Shown here piece after piece: positions 1-8,344 of a stretch of DNA of 28,244 nucleotides. This DNA is from Acidobacteriaceae bacterium. GTDB lineage: Bacteria > Acidobacteriota > Terriglobia > Terriglobales > SbA1. The notes beneath the pieces were generated by a model. It was given only the letters and a program-made list of their open reading frames with translations. It was not told the DNA's origin and did no database searches. Position 1 is the first letter of the stretch. Every line of letters starts with the position of its first letter. The stretch covers positions 1-28,244 of the forward strand of contig JAFAGX010000231.1 of NCBI GenBank assembly GCA_019237515.1, given 5' to 3'. The position numbers were made by a program, and so were the translations under genes.

Positions 1-770
1 TCCAACAACTCAAGAACTTTGCCGATGTTTTCTTCCCGGCTGCCCCGCAGAATCTCCGCGCCGTTCCCGAGTGCCGGAACGAAGTAATCGATCCGCGTCA
101 CATTAGCGGCAGTAGCGCCAATATTGGCAGCTTCGAGTCCCAGTTCCACGCTGCCCATCGTCGGAATCGGAACCGACGCAACTGCCCGGATGCCGCGCAT
201 CCCGACATACCGCGGCTCATTGATTCCGGTCTGGATCGACAACACGCAAGGCAGATCAATTTCGCTAACCTCGCGATTCCCGCCTTCGATCTCCCGGCTG
301 ATTCTCAGTTTGTTTCCGCCGAGGACTTCAACCGAGGTCACAAGCGATGCGAAGGGATAATCCAGCATCGCGGCCAGCATGCCACCGACTTGCGCCGCAC
401 CGTCGTCCGCCTGCACACCCGTGAGAATCAGGTCGTAGTTGCCTTTCTGCACGAACGCTTTCAGGATGCTCGCGATGCATCGCCCGTCCGAACCTGGGAA
501 GCCGTCGTCGGAAAGCAGCACGGCGTGGCTCGCGCCCATCGCCATCTCGCGACGCAAGACTTCGTCGTCTTCTTCGCTCCCGACGGTCACAACCGTAACC
601 TTGCCACCCATCTTCGCTACGATCTGCAGCGCCTCTTCGACGGCATAGTTGTCGGGCTCATTGATCGAATAGACCAGATCGTCCCGTTCGATGTCATTTC
701 CCGTATCATTCAACTGAATTTCATTCTCTGAGGTGTCGGGAACCCGTTTAACGCAAACTAGAATTTCCAC
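1..770 (-). CDS. etfB: Electron transfer flavoprotein beta subunit (partial, 3' end beyond window)
   Basis: Reading the minus strand from a GTG at 768-770 gives an open frame to the left edge (about 256 residues). It begins VEILVCVKRVPDT and contains EPDNYAVEEAL, then a DLILTGVQADDGA-type AMP/FAD-binding stretch near residues 115-130. These are signatures of EtfB, which with EtfA carries electrons from acyl-CoA dehydrogenases to a quinone reductase. A GGAGGAG ribosome binding site at 774-780 supports the GTG start. The gene follows the EMO-type oxidoreductase on the same strand, and etfA would be expected just outside the window to the left. The stop codon is not in the window. The start of the family and the alignment over the whole length make this assignment secure; which ETF paralogue it is remains open. 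Confidence 0.93.
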   Translation of the reverse strand, partial: MEILVCVKRVPDTSENEIQLNDTGNDIERDDLVYSINEPDNYAVEEALQIVAKMGGKVTVVTVGSEEDDEVLRREMAMGASHAVLLSDDGFPGSDGRCIASILKAFVQKGNYDLILTGVQADDGAAQVGGMLAAMLDYPFASLVTSVEVLGGNKLRISREIEGGNREVSEIDLPCVLSIQTGINEPRYVGMRGIRAVASVPIPTMGSVELGLEAANIGATAANVTRIDYFVPALGNGAEILRGSREENIGKVLELL

Positions 771-773
771 GTT

Positions 774-780
774 CTCCTCC
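774..780 (-). promoter_or_regulatory. Ribosome binding site of etfB
   Basis: GGAGGAG on the minus strand, 3 nt before the GTG at 768-770 (5 nt if the core is taken as GGAGG). It decides the GTG start, as no ATG lies nearby in frame. Confidence 0.7.
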
Positions 781-792
781 ACTTTCCTCTGT

Positions 793-848
793 TGTCACCC
801 GAGCGAGGCTTGCGCGACGCAGGTCGCGCCGAGTCGAGGGATCTGCAG
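793..848. repeat. Interspersed palindromic repeat, family A (GTCA-CCCGAGCG ... GAGGGATCTGC)
   Basis: This 56-bp element fills the gap between the EMO gene and etfB. It has a conserved left end (TTGTCACCCGAGCG), a variable hairpin core with GCGCGAC at 812-818 pairing GTCGCGC at 823-829, and a conserved right end (GAGGGATCTGC). The same ends with another core occur at 12344-12381. It may act as an mRNA hairpin inside the operon. Confidence 0.6.
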
Positions 849-850
849 TT

Positions 851-1993
851 CTACGCAGCTTTACGAACCTCTCGCACCATCTGCTGATCCACCAACTCCA
901 CCAGATCAATCGCACTCATCTTTCCTTCCAACCTAGCCACCTTGATTGCGTCTTCAATGTTCGCCATGCAGAATGGGCACGCGGTCACAATCACGTTCGC
1001 TCCCGCCTCCGCCGCCATGCGCACTCGTTCCACACCCATTCGCTCCTCTTCTTTCGGCTCGTAAAACAGCATCAGGCCGCCGCCTCCGCAGCAAAAAGAG
1101 CGCTCCCGCGACCGCCTCATCTCCACTCGCTTCAATCCCGGAATTGCATTCAGCACATCGCGTGGATCGTCATAAACTCCGTTGTGCCGCCCGAGATAGC
1201 ACGGGTCGTGATACGTGTAAACGGAATTTTCATCCGCAGAATCAAATTTGATTTTTCCGTTTCGTATTGCGCGAGCGATTACCTGGCTGATGTGCTCGAC
1301 CGGGGGAATGCCTTTGTAATCGTGCTTGAGAGCGTTGAACGCATGTGGATCGGCAGTTACGATCCTCTGCACCCCTGATTCCTGGATTGCTTCAGTATTA
1401 TGGTCGCGTAGCGCAATGAACAGCATCTCCTCGCCGAACCGCCGAACTTCATGGCCACTGTCTTTTTCGGCCGTGCCCAAAATCCCGAAGTTCTCGCCCG
1501 TGTGTTGGAGAATTCTCGCTGTCGCACGTCCGATCGCCTGCATGCGCTCGTCGTAGGACGTGATGCTGTCGACGAAATACAAAGCACTCGCGCCATTCTT
1601 CTTTTCAAGAGTTCGAACCGGGCACGTCTGCTGGAAATTCGCCGCCCTGATCCAGTCCGCTCTTTTCTTCTCCAATTTCCCGTACGGATTTCCCCGGCTT
1701 TCGAGCGCCTTGAGCGGCTTCTGCAAAGATTGCGGAACATTTCCGTCGTCAATCAGCCCCCGCCGCAGATCAACAAGTTTGTCGATGTACTCAATCAGCA
1801 GCGGGCATTCCGCTTCACACGCGCCGCACGTTGTGCAAGACCAGATCTCGTCTTCCGAATAAATGGAGTGGACTAGCGGCTTGCCATTGCCTTCGCTGGA
1901 ACTGAAACCGGATACTGTTGAAACGCGTAGTCCCGGGCCTTGATGGTCAGGAACCTTGGGGAAAGCGGCCTGCCGACGGCATTCGACGGACAA
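851..1993 (-). CDS. Membrane ETF:quinone oxidoreductase (EMO-type), C-terminal Fe-S/CCG half, out of frame with N-terminal half
   Basis: This frame encodes a second 4Fe-4S motif CTTCGACEAEC (cysteines 53, 56, 59, 63 counted from the TTG at 1993). A degenerate CCG-like region follows (about 115-230, key cysteines replaced around AEKDSGHEVRR), then a full CCG domain with YHDPCYLGRHNG, FCCGGGG and ACPFC. In EMO/DUF224-type oxidoreductases these domains form one chain with an N-terminal NarI-like membrane part. Here they lie in the -1 frame relative to that part (1873-2982). The only start in this frame is a TTG at 1993, and the first ~30 residues merely shadow the upstream frame. Coding-like sequence begins near SSEGNGKPL (about 1900). 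I read this as the 3' half of a frameshifted gene: a real mutation, an assembly error or recoding. It passes electrons between ETF and quinone. Confidence 0.8.
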   Translation of the reverse strand: MSVECRRQAAFPKVPDHQGPGLRVSTVSGFSSSEGNGKPLVHSIYSEDEIWSCTTCGACEAECPLLIEYIDKLVDLRRGLIDDGNVPQSLQKPLKALESRGNPYGKLEKKRADWIRAANFQQTCPVRTLEKKNGASALYFVDSITSYDERMQAIGRATARILQHTGENFGILGTAEKDSGHEVRRFGEEMLFIALRDHNTEAIQESGVQRIVTADPHAFNALKHDYKGIPPVEHISQVIARAIRNGKIKFDSADENSVYTYHDPCYLGRHNGVYDDPRDVLNAIPGLKRVEMRRSRERSFCCGGGGLMLFYEPKEEERMGVERVRMAAEAGANVIVTACPFCMANIEDAIKVARLEGKMSAIDLVELVDQQMVREVRKAA

Positions 1994-2982
1994 TTATCGG
2001 AACAGCGTCCGCAATCGGCGCAGGAATAAAAATCCAGCATGTGCTTCCAGGTGAAATCTTCAAATGTTTTCACCCCGAAAGACTTCACCTGATCTAACTG
2101 CTCGTCGGATACGCCCCACCGCACCGGCTTCAGAATCTCCCGATCCAGCTTCGCGAAATAAATGCTGAACAGCGACGTCTCCACGTGAAACTGAACCCCA
2201 AACGGCCGGTAGCACAGCAACACAAAAAACGTCAGTTCGTGAGTACAGTACGCACTCAGGTAGATCGTTTGCAGCTTTGCCACTGAAACCGTGAGCAACA
2301 CTCCCTTGAACGCCCACGGCAGCGACAGCATTGCAAGCAATTCAACAGGTAGATGTTGCTGTGCGTCCGCCGCCGCTTTCGATCCCAGAAACAGGCTGTC
2401 CGCCATCATCAGAACCGCAATCAGAAGGAGCAAAAAGATTGCGTCCGCGGGATGGCCCTTTCCGAACCTCGCAGGCACGACATAACGCGCCGGCCTGAAT
2501 AGCAGGCGCCTGATGATTGCCACAATCATGCACGCCAGCACCGCAGTTGCGGCATAGTCGGTCACAACCCCGTAAACACGCCCGGCCTCGCCCGAAAGTC
2601 CTGGCATCACGAAATCCGGCACGACGCCCTGTACTAATAAGGTGAAGGCGCGGGCTGCCAGGAGAATGAACCCGGCAAAAATAAGGATGTGTACCGTGCC
2701 GGCAAATCGGTATCGCGGCTGCTTCCACTGCCCCAGCCAGTACTTGAACACCAAGCCGAGCCGGGCCCATGGTTTATCAAAACGAAAATCCCGCTGCGCA
2801 TGAATCAGCGGCATCAACCGCCGCGCCACTATGTACGCAAAGAGCGCCGTGCCGAGGGTCGGAATGATCAGGAACAGAAGTCTTCCCTGAATAAACCAGA
2901 AGGTCGTTTCCGCTGGTGATTGGAGACCTACCATAAAAAATCCACTTCGGAGAAACCTGAGTTGTTGATCCGTGAATGTCAC
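1873..2982 (-). CDS. Membrane ETF:quinone oxidoreductase (EMO-type), N-terminal NarI-like and first Fe-S half
   Basis: The 369-residue product has several hydrophobic helices (about 30-55, 95-115, 140-160, 180-200, 220-260) resembling the cytochrome b subunit NarI. Candidate haem histidines are H98, H248 and H266. The C-terminal part carries a 4Fe-4S motif CADCGRCSDNC (C321, C324, C327, C331) followed by GRPLSPR. This is the first half of membrane-bound EtfAB:quinone oxidoreductases, which link acyl-CoA oxidation or reduction to the quinone pool. The chain stops at TAG 1873-1875, about 12 residues beyond the point where the sequence should run into the next Fe-S domain, found in another frame. 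The GTG start (2980-2982) sits 1 nt after the wax ester synthase stop; an ATG at 2934 is an alternative start. Confidence 0.85.
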   Translation of the reverse strand: MTFTDQQLRFLRSGFFMVGLQSPAETTFWFIQGRLLFLIIPTLGTALFAYIVARRLMPLIHAQRDFRFDKPWARLGLVFKYWLGQWKQPRYRFAGTVHILIFAGFILLAARAFTLLVQGVVPDFVMPGLSGEAGRVYGVVTDYAATAVLACMIVAIIRRLLFRPARYVVPARFGKGHPADAIFLLLLIAVLMMADSLFLGSKAAADAQQHLPVELLAMLSLPWAFKGVLLTVSVAKLQTIYLSAYCTHELTFFVLLCYRPFGVQFHVETSLFSIYFAKLDREILKPVRWGVSDEQLDQVKSFGVKTFEDFTWKHMLDFYSCADCGRCSDNCPSNAVGRPLSPRFLTIKARDYAFQQYPVSVPAKAMASR

Positions 2983-2983
2983 C

Positions 2984-4564
2984 TCACGCGCTTAGTGGCG
3001 TGAGAACGTTTTCCTCCTGCGTCGTTTCGACCTGACGCCTCGCTTTTGCCGGTGCTCGCTGGATTTCAATAGGAATTCGCGCCTCGACGGTCGCGGCTTC
3101 TGATCCTATCGCCGGAGTTTTCCGCCGCTTTGGCGCAAGCTTCTTTGGTTTCGGCGGCAGGATCCCGGCCGCTTCGCCCAACTCCCGGAAGCTGACTTGA
3201 AGCAGCTTCTCCAGTCGCGAGAGATCGGGTGCTGCGTGGACGTCTCCGCTGAACCCGAAGTACAACCGTCCGTCATAGCTCAGCACTGCGCAGTTCAGCG
3301 GCATCTCCCCGCCAACCGGCACGTAGGGATACCACGCCTGCATCTTGTGCCCCAGCAGGTACAACGGGTACTGCGGTCCAGGCACATTCGTGCACACCAT
3401 GTTGAACGGCGTCACTGGCAATTTGCTGGCCACTGGACCCACTGCGGCTTGTAGCGCCGTGGGGAACATTCCAATCAGGCCGCCGGCCAAGCTCACCAAC
3501 TCGGGTGCGTGCATGCTCTTCAAGAATTCCGTTCGCGTGTGTATCGCCGGCAACAATCTTTTGGGATCGCGAATGTCCAGCGGCACGGTGACCGGGACCA
3601 GCGAAATTCGATTTCCCAACTCACTGGTGCTGCTCTGTCCACGCAAGTTCACCGGAACCATCATTCGGAACAGCCGTCCTTTGACCCTGTCGCCGTGCAG
3701 TTCCGAGTAGCGGCGAATCGTTGCTGTGATTAACGCCAGAATGACGTCGTTCACGCTGGTCCCAAACCTATGGCGGATCGCCTTCACGTCCGCGAGAGAA
3801 ACGTCCGTCCAGGCAAATCTCTGCGGACCTCGATATATCACATTGAAGCGCAGCCGCTCGGTAAACGCAGTTATCTCAGGCAGCAATTCAGAACTCTCGT
3901 TGCTGCCCAAATTGCTGCCATTCGTAACCGCTCGCTCTGCCATGCTCAGCAGATCCGTCACTGCCGAGAGAATGCGGTTGACAAAATCGGAGTAAGAATC
4001 CACCACTCCGCCCATAAGCATGCTTAGCGGGTCGCGGGGCGGTGGAACTTCGAGCCGAACCGTTTGTTTCGGCAGTTGAGGCGCTTCAGCGTTTGCATCG
4101 AGCAATACATTCATAATGCCGACGCCCGCGATTCCATCCACAAGACAGTGGTGCAACCTTGCAATCATCGCCGTGTGATCGCGTTTCAACCCATGCACCA
4201 ATGTCAAATCCCACAACGGGCGCTGCCGATTCATGACTTTGCCGAACATTTTTCCGGCGAGTGCCTTCAACTCCTTTTCCGAGCCGTCTTCGAGCGTGAA
4301 CTCCTGCAGATGGTTTTTGATGTTGAAGTCGGGATCAAACTCCCAGCTTGGTAACCCGATGTTGAAGGGTGCCGGCGTCACCCGCTTGAGATAGCGGGGA
4401 AGTAGCGGCAGCTTCGATTCCACGAATTGCCGGAAGGACTTAAACGAAATTTTTCCTTCGAAAATACAAACGCTCGCCACGTTCAGCGGCATCCCTTCTC
4501 TCTCCAAATGCAGAAAGACCGTGTCGCCCCATGAAAGACGATCGCCTTGTGTATGGTTCTGCAT
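2984..4564 (-). CDS. Wax ester synthase / diacylglycerol acyltransferase (WS/DGAT family)
   Basis: The 526-residue product has the acyl-CoA-dependent acyltransferase motif HHxxxDG (HHCLVDG, H138-G144 from the start used here), preceded by PLWD (116-119). The downstream family motif NDV is at N272-D273, and VCTNVPGPQYPL lies in the C-terminal half. Such enzymes esterify fatty alcohols (wax esters) or diacylglycerol (triacylglycerol) with acyl-CoA at the membrane. I chose the ATG at 4564 because a strong AAGGGAG site precedes it by 5 nt. An earlier ATG at 4606 overlaps the STAS stop (ATGA) but has no such site. The basic C-terminal tail (KPKKLAPKRRKT) makes it longer than typical members. AdhE in the same gene string would supply the alcohol; substrate preference cannot be read from sequence. 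Confidence 0.9.
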   Translation of the reverse strand: MQNHTQGDRLSWGDTVFLHLEREGMPLNVASVCIFEGKISFKSFRQFVESKLPLLPRYLKRVTPAPFNIGLPSWEFDPDFNIKNHLQEFTLEDGSEKELKALAGKMFGKVMNRQRPLWDLTLVHGLKRDHTAMIARLHHCLVDGIAGVGIMNVLLDANAEAPQLPKQTVRLEVPPPRDPLSMLMGGVVDSYSDFVNRILSAVTDLLSMAERAVTNGSNLGSNESSELLPEITAFTERLRFNVIYRGPQRFAWTDVSLADVKAIRHRFGTSVNDVILALITATIRRYSELHGDRVKGRLFRMMVPVNLRGQSSTSELGNRISLVPVTVPLDIRDPKRLLPAIHTRTEFLKSMHAPELVSLAGGLIGMFPTALQAAVGPVASKLPVTPFNMVCTNVPGPQYPLYLLGHKMQAWYPYVPVGGEMPLNCAVLSYDGRLYFGFSGDVHAAPDLSRLEKLLQVSFRELGEAAGILPPKPKKLAPKRRKTPAIGSEAATVEARIPIEIQRAPAKARRQVETTQEENVLTPLSA

Positions 4565-4569
4565 CGTTA

Positions 4570-4576
4570 CTCCCTT
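4570..4576 (-). promoter_or_regulatory. Ribosome binding site choosing the WS/DGAT start
   Basis: AAGGGAG on the minus strand, spaced 5 nt from the ATG at 4562-4564. It outweighs the upstream in-frame ATG at 4604-4606, which lacks a purine-rich site. Confidence 0.6.
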
Positions 4577-4602
4577 AGCATCATTCCGATCCATAGCGTG
4601 TT

Positions 4603-4875
4603 TCATGCGGCAAACGTGAAGCGCGAATCCAGTTTCACTAGCTTCAGCACCTTGTAGACGTCGACTTTCACGCCGTGAAGGACGAGCTTGACGCCTTTCT
4701 CATCAGCTTCTCTGGCCAACTCCTGCACCGCCTGCACTCCCTTTGCGTCAAGCCTTCCCAGTTCCGAGAAATCGATGGCTAGTTCGCCAGCTTCACTCAG
4801 TTTTTGCTCCGCAGCTTGCAAATCCGCGGCTGCTTGAGCTTCAGCGATTTTGAGCAGCATTGAGACTTCTCCCAT
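4603..4875 (-). CDS. STAS-like small protein lacking the usual phosphorylatable serine
   Basis: A 90-residue protein with the alternating strand/helix pattern of STAS domains (anti-sigma factor antagonists and lipid/transporter partners). It has ELAIDFSELGRLDAKG, then a helix, then GVKLVLHGV, and ends with LVKLDSRF. In regulatory STAS proteins the loop reads D-S-S-G or similar; here it is D-A-K-G, so kinase control by serine phosphorylation is unlikely. It starts at an ATG with GAGG 5 nt upstream. It sits 11 nt after adhE and 38 nt before the chosen WS/DGAT start, so it is co-transcribed. A role as a scaffold or lipid-binding partner of its neighbours is a guess. The STAS-fold assignment itself is moderately sure. 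Confidence 0.75.
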   Translation of the reverse strand: MGEVSMLLKIAEAQAAADLQAAEQKLSEAGELAIDFSELGRLDAKGVQAVQELAREADEKGVKLVLHGVKVDVYKVLKLVKLDSRFTFAA

Positions 4876-4886
4876 CGGTACCTCGC

Positions 4887-7553
4887 TTATGCGTTGTGCT
4901 GTAGAGTCTTGGCAGGAATCTCCGCCCCGCTCCGCCCGCTGTAAGCCTTCCAGAACAGTTCCACCAACTCGTTCATCAACGGCATCCGGGGGTTCGAGCG
5001 CCAGGACGGATCATCAAAAGCAATCTTCACCAAATCCGGCACAGCTCCCTCAAACTCTTTTTTCGAAATTCCCAGATCAGCGATCGAACGCGGCAGCTCG
5101 ATCCGATCCAATAGCTGCTCGATTGCCCGGATCAAATTTCCGACCTTCTCCTCAACTGTCTTCCCGCCCAGCCCCAGCAAATCCGCGATCGCGGCGTACT
5201 TGTGGTGCGCCGTATATCCCTGCTGAAACGGCGAAGGCATGAATTTCGCGGGTACAGCGGCGTTATATGCGATGACGTGCGGCAGCATGAGAGCATTAGC
5301 CCGCCCGTGTGCCACGTGGAATCGTGCTCCAAAGGCATGTGCGAGCGCGTGGTTGACTCCCACCGACGCATTTGCAAATGCCAGGGCCGCGATGCATGCG
5401 GCGTTGTGCATCATCGTCCGCGCTTCCTCATCTCGCGGATTCTCATACGCCTGTGGCAAATACTTGAATGCCATCGCGATCGCCTGCATGGCATTTGCAT
5501 CGGTGTAGGGCGATGCGTAGTTCGATACCGCGGCTTCCAGTGCGTGCGTCAGGCAATCGATCCCTGTATCCGCAGTAAGATTCTTTGGCATGGAAATCAC
5601 GAACTGCGGATCAACAATCGCCACATCCGGGCTTAGCGAATAATCCGCAAGCGTTATCTTCCGCCCGCGCTCTCTGTCAGTGAGAACGGCAAATGGGGTC
5701 ACTTCGCTTCCCGTCCCGCTGGTCGTTGAGATCGCAATTAGCCGCGCGTGGTTGACCTTCTCCGTCGGATATTGCACGACCCGTTTGCGCAAATCCAGGA
5801 AAGGCGCAGCGAGTTCCTCCAGGTCGGCATCCGGCGACTCGTATTTCAACTTCATGATCTTGGCCGCATCGATGACCGAGCCGCCTCCGAGCGCAATAAT
5901 CTGGTCCGCCTTATAGAAACGAAGCGCCTCCACGCCCTCCATCACTACCTTCAATTCCGGTTCCGCATCCGGAATCACCGAAACATGAATGTGAGTCTCA
6001 GGCGGAATGCATCTCCGCACGGCATCAATGTGCCCATTTCGCTCCAACGCCGGATTCGTAACAATCACGGTGGAATGGGACGGAAACTGCCGTACGTTCT
6101 CCGCCGCGTTCACGTTGAAATAGATCTGATTGGGAATTCGGTACCACATATGGTTTTGGGTCCTGCGGGCCAGCCGCTTGATATTGAGATAGTGATAAAC
6201 ATTCACATTGTCGGTCGTACTGTTGCCTCCGCCCGTTCCGCATCCGAATGCAAATGTCGGCACCAGATCGTTGTAAACTCCACCCAACGCTCCGATCGCT
6301 CCCGGCGAATTCACGATGATTCGACCCGCATTGATCACCTCACCGAACTTGCGAATCACTTCGTCGTTCCGCGAAAAGATCACCGCTGTGTGCCCGAGCC
6401 CGCCTTGATGATTCACGTCAACGCACACCTTCAGCGCTTCATTGCATGACTTCGCGCGATATACAGCCAGAACAGGGAACAGCTTCTCGACTGACAGCGG
6501 ATACTCGGGACCCACACCCCGAATGGGCGCGATCAGCAGCTTTGTCCCTGGCTTTACCGACAGCCCGATGAACCGCGCGATATCAGTGGCTTTTTGGCCG
6601 ACGGCCATCGGCTGCATGCATCCCGTTTGTGGATCGATCACAGTTCGTGCTAGCAGCTGCGTCTCATCTTCGTTGCAGATGTGCGCGCCGAGCTCCGCCA
6701 ACGTCTTCAGCGCTTGATCGTAGATTTCATCGTCAATCACCACCGTTTGCTCGGACGCACAGATCGTTCCGTTGTCGAATGTCTTGGAGATGATGATGTC
6801 AACGATCGCCGTCTTCAGGTCCGCGGTTTTTTCCAAATAAACTGGTGTGTTTCCCGCGCCCACACCCAAGGCCGGTTTGCCCGAGCTGTAGGCCGCTTTG
6901 ACTGCGCTCGGTCCGCCAGTAGCATCGATCAGGGCCACATCGGGGTGGTGCATCAAATATGCGTTGTCTTGAAGATTGTTCGACTCCAGGCAGCTAAAGA
7001 CGCCGTCGGGCGCTCCATGTTTTAGCGCGGCCTCATACATGATTCGGACCGCCTCAGCCCCGCAGTGTCCGGCTTTGGGATGTGGTGCAAAGATCAACGC
7101 ATTCCGCGTTTTAATTGCCATGATGCATTTGAAAAGCACCGTGGAAGTCGGATTCGTTATTGGGACAAGCGAGAAAATTACGCCGATCGGTTCCGCTAGC
7201 TCGATCAGGTTGCGCTCGGGATACTCGCGAATGACGCCGACCGTACGTTTGTCTTTGACGTAGTTATAGGCAAACTCCGTGGCCACCATGTTCTTGATGA
7301 CCTTGTCTTCCATGACTCCAAGCCTGGTTTCTTCGACCGCCAGGCATGCGAGATGCTGAGCGTGCTCAAGTCCTACCAGCACCATCGCCCGTACGATGTG
7401 GTCGACGTCCTCCTGCGTAAATTGAGCGAATACAGCGGCCGCAACTCTGGCCCGCTGTACCAGGCCATCCAGATACGAAATTCGGTCGGCGCTGAGATTT
7501 CCCGGAGTTAGCGGAATCGGACTCCGCTCTGGGACTATTTTGGCGGTAGTCAT
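4887..7553 (-). CDS. adhE: Bifunctional acetaldehyde-CoA / alcohol dehydrogenase
   Basis: The 888-residue product matches the usual AdhE length (about 870-890). Residues ~30-455 form a CoA-acylating aldehyde dehydrogenase with the catalytic cysteine in NGTICASEQT (C265). Residues ~470-875 form an iron-dependent alcohol dehydrogenase with GGGSVIDAAK (556-565) for NAD and STTSGTGSE near 609-617. The metal ligands D666, H670, H735 and H749 show the family spacing. It reduces acyl-CoA to aldehyde and then alcohol, using two NADH, or runs in reverse. AGGGGA precedes the ATG by about 6 nt. It is upstream of the STAS, WS/DGAT and EMO genes, which suggests it makes alcohols for ester synthesis or disposes of excess NADH. 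Whether it takes acetyl-CoA or longer acyl-CoA cannot be told from sequence. Confidence 0.97.
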   Translation of the reverse strand: MTTAKIVPERSPIPLTPGNLSADRISYLDGLVQRARVAAAVFAQFTQEDVDHIVRAMVLVGLEHAQHLACLAVEETRLGVMEDKVIKNMVATEFAYNYVKDKRTVGVIREYPERNLIELAEPIGVIFSLVPITNPTSTVLFKCIMAIKTRNALIFAPHPKAGHCGAEAVRIMYEAALKHGAPDGVFSCLESNNLQDNAYLMHHPDVALIDATGGPSAVKAAYSSGKPALGVGAGNTPVYLEKTADLKTAIVDIIISKTFDNGTICASEQTVVIDDEIYDQALKTLAELGAHICNEDETQLLARTVIDPQTGCMQPMAVGQKATDIARFIGLSVKPGTKLLIAPIRGVGPEYPLSVEKLFPVLAVYRAKSCNEALKVCVDVNHQGGLGHTAVIFSRNDEVIRKFGEVINAGRIIVNSPGAIGALGGVYNDLVPTFAFGCGTGGGNSTTDNVNVYHYLNIKRLARRTQNHMWYRIPNQIYFNVNAAENVRQFPSHSTVIVTNPALERNGHIDAVRRCIPPETHIHVSVIPDAEPELKVVMEGVEALRFYKADQIIALGGGSVIDAAKIMKLKYESPDADLEELAAPFLDLRKRVVQYPTEKVNHARLIAISTTSGTGSEVTPFAVLTDRERGRKITLADYSLSPDVAIVDPQFVISMPKNLTADTGIDCLTHALEAAVSNYASPYTDANAMQAIAMAFKYLPQAYENPRDEEARTMMHNAACIAALAFANASVGVNHALAHAFGARFHVAHGRANALMLPHVIAYNAAVPAKFMPSPFQQGYTAHHKYAAIADLLGLGGKTVEEKVGNLIRAIEQLLDRIELPRSIADLGISKKEFEGAVPDLVKIAFDDPSWRSNPRMPLMNELVELFWKAYSGRSGAEIPAKTLQHNA

Positions 7554-7632
7554 TGCTGTCCCCTGGGTGGAAAAATTGGGGCCAGTTCTAAACGAGAAGC
7601 GATACGCCGTCAGTCGAGCTCAGATATTTGCT

Positions 7633-8013
7633 CTAGGCATAATCGATCGGATGTTTCTCCAGCCAATGCTCCTCGCGCACTTTTCCGATGCTCTCAAAAA
7701 CTTCGGATGCCATGCTTGCCGCCAGACGGCGAGTTTGCCACACGAGACCGATACCGAAACCAACCATTCCGCCAACAAGTGCAAGTCCGACTGCGCGGCT
7801 GGCACAGCGTCTCTTCGGAATACTTTTCAGAATCCCGAGACAAACGCCAACAGCTGCAGGCCCAAGCGCATTTCGAAAAGAAGTGCGAAGATATGGAGCG
7901 AGGGCTCCTCCGTGGAGAAACGCTTCTCGACCAGAACGTGCTCCTTCCAGTCCCGAACTCACGAGCTTGCGGCTGTATTCAGCGTTCGAATTTGACCATT
8001 CCCGTACGGTCAT
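7633..8013 (-). CDS. Small two-helix membrane protein, unknown function
   Basis: A 126-residue protein beginning MTVREWSNSNAEYSRK, chosen because a GGAGG site (8021-8025) lies 7 nt upstream. The frame stays open further upstream but shows no coding character there. Two hydrophobic segments are visible, ALGPAAVGVCLGIL (about 50-64) and ALVGGMVGFGIGLVW (about 76-91). They are separated by a basic loop (KSIPKRRCASR), and the tail is charged and cytosolic-looking (SIGKVREEHWLEKHPIDYA). No family was recognised. It lies 79 nt upstream of adhE on the same strand and could be the first gene of that operon. Confidence 0.7.
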   Translation of the reverse strand: MTVREWSNSNAEYSRKLVSSGLEGARSGREAFLHGGALAPYLRTSFRNALGPAAVGVCLGILKSIPKRRCASRAVGLALVGGMVGFGIGLVWQTRRLAASMASEVFESIGKVREEHWLEKHPIDYA

Positions 8014-8020
8014 CGCGAAG

Positions 8021-8025
8021 CCTCC
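8021..8025 (-). promoter_or_regulatory. Ribosome binding site of the small membrane protein
   Basis: GGAGG on the minus strand, 7 nt before the ATG at 8011-8013. It fixes the start well inside the longer open frame. Confidence 0.6.
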
Positions 8026-8344
8026 GTAACCCGCACCCTGAGCCCGGAAACCATACCCGCAGTACATCATTGGTAACGACCGCAAGTCTGCAACGTGCGT
8101 CACAACTGACTGTGAGGCTTGACCCCCAAGTATGTGCACCACAGCCACGCCCGCTCGAGCGCGAACTTCTGGGCAAACGTCGTCGGTCCTTGCTCATCCG
8201 TAGGTAGCTTGAACAACGGCTAACGACGGACGTAAGGGACCACATCAGCGTTACGCAACCTTGCATCTCCATGTGGCAATAGCCGAACCAAAATGGGAAT
8301 TTTTTGTGGGATTGGAAGTAAGCGTGGAAAGCCTTTACCTGGGC
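8026..8344. other. Intergenic region, no gene seen
   Basis: About 320 bp between the small membrane protein and the MerR-like/TPR gene. Open frames crossing it have no start signal or recognisable protein. It probably holds the promoter of the adhE operon (leftward), but I cannot point to convincing -35/-10 boxes. Confidence 0.4.

Noticed and set aside
1873..1993. Programmed -1 ribosomal frameshift between the two EMO halves
   Set aside because: No slippery heptamer with the right phase is visible, so I keep mutation or assembly error as the default explanation.
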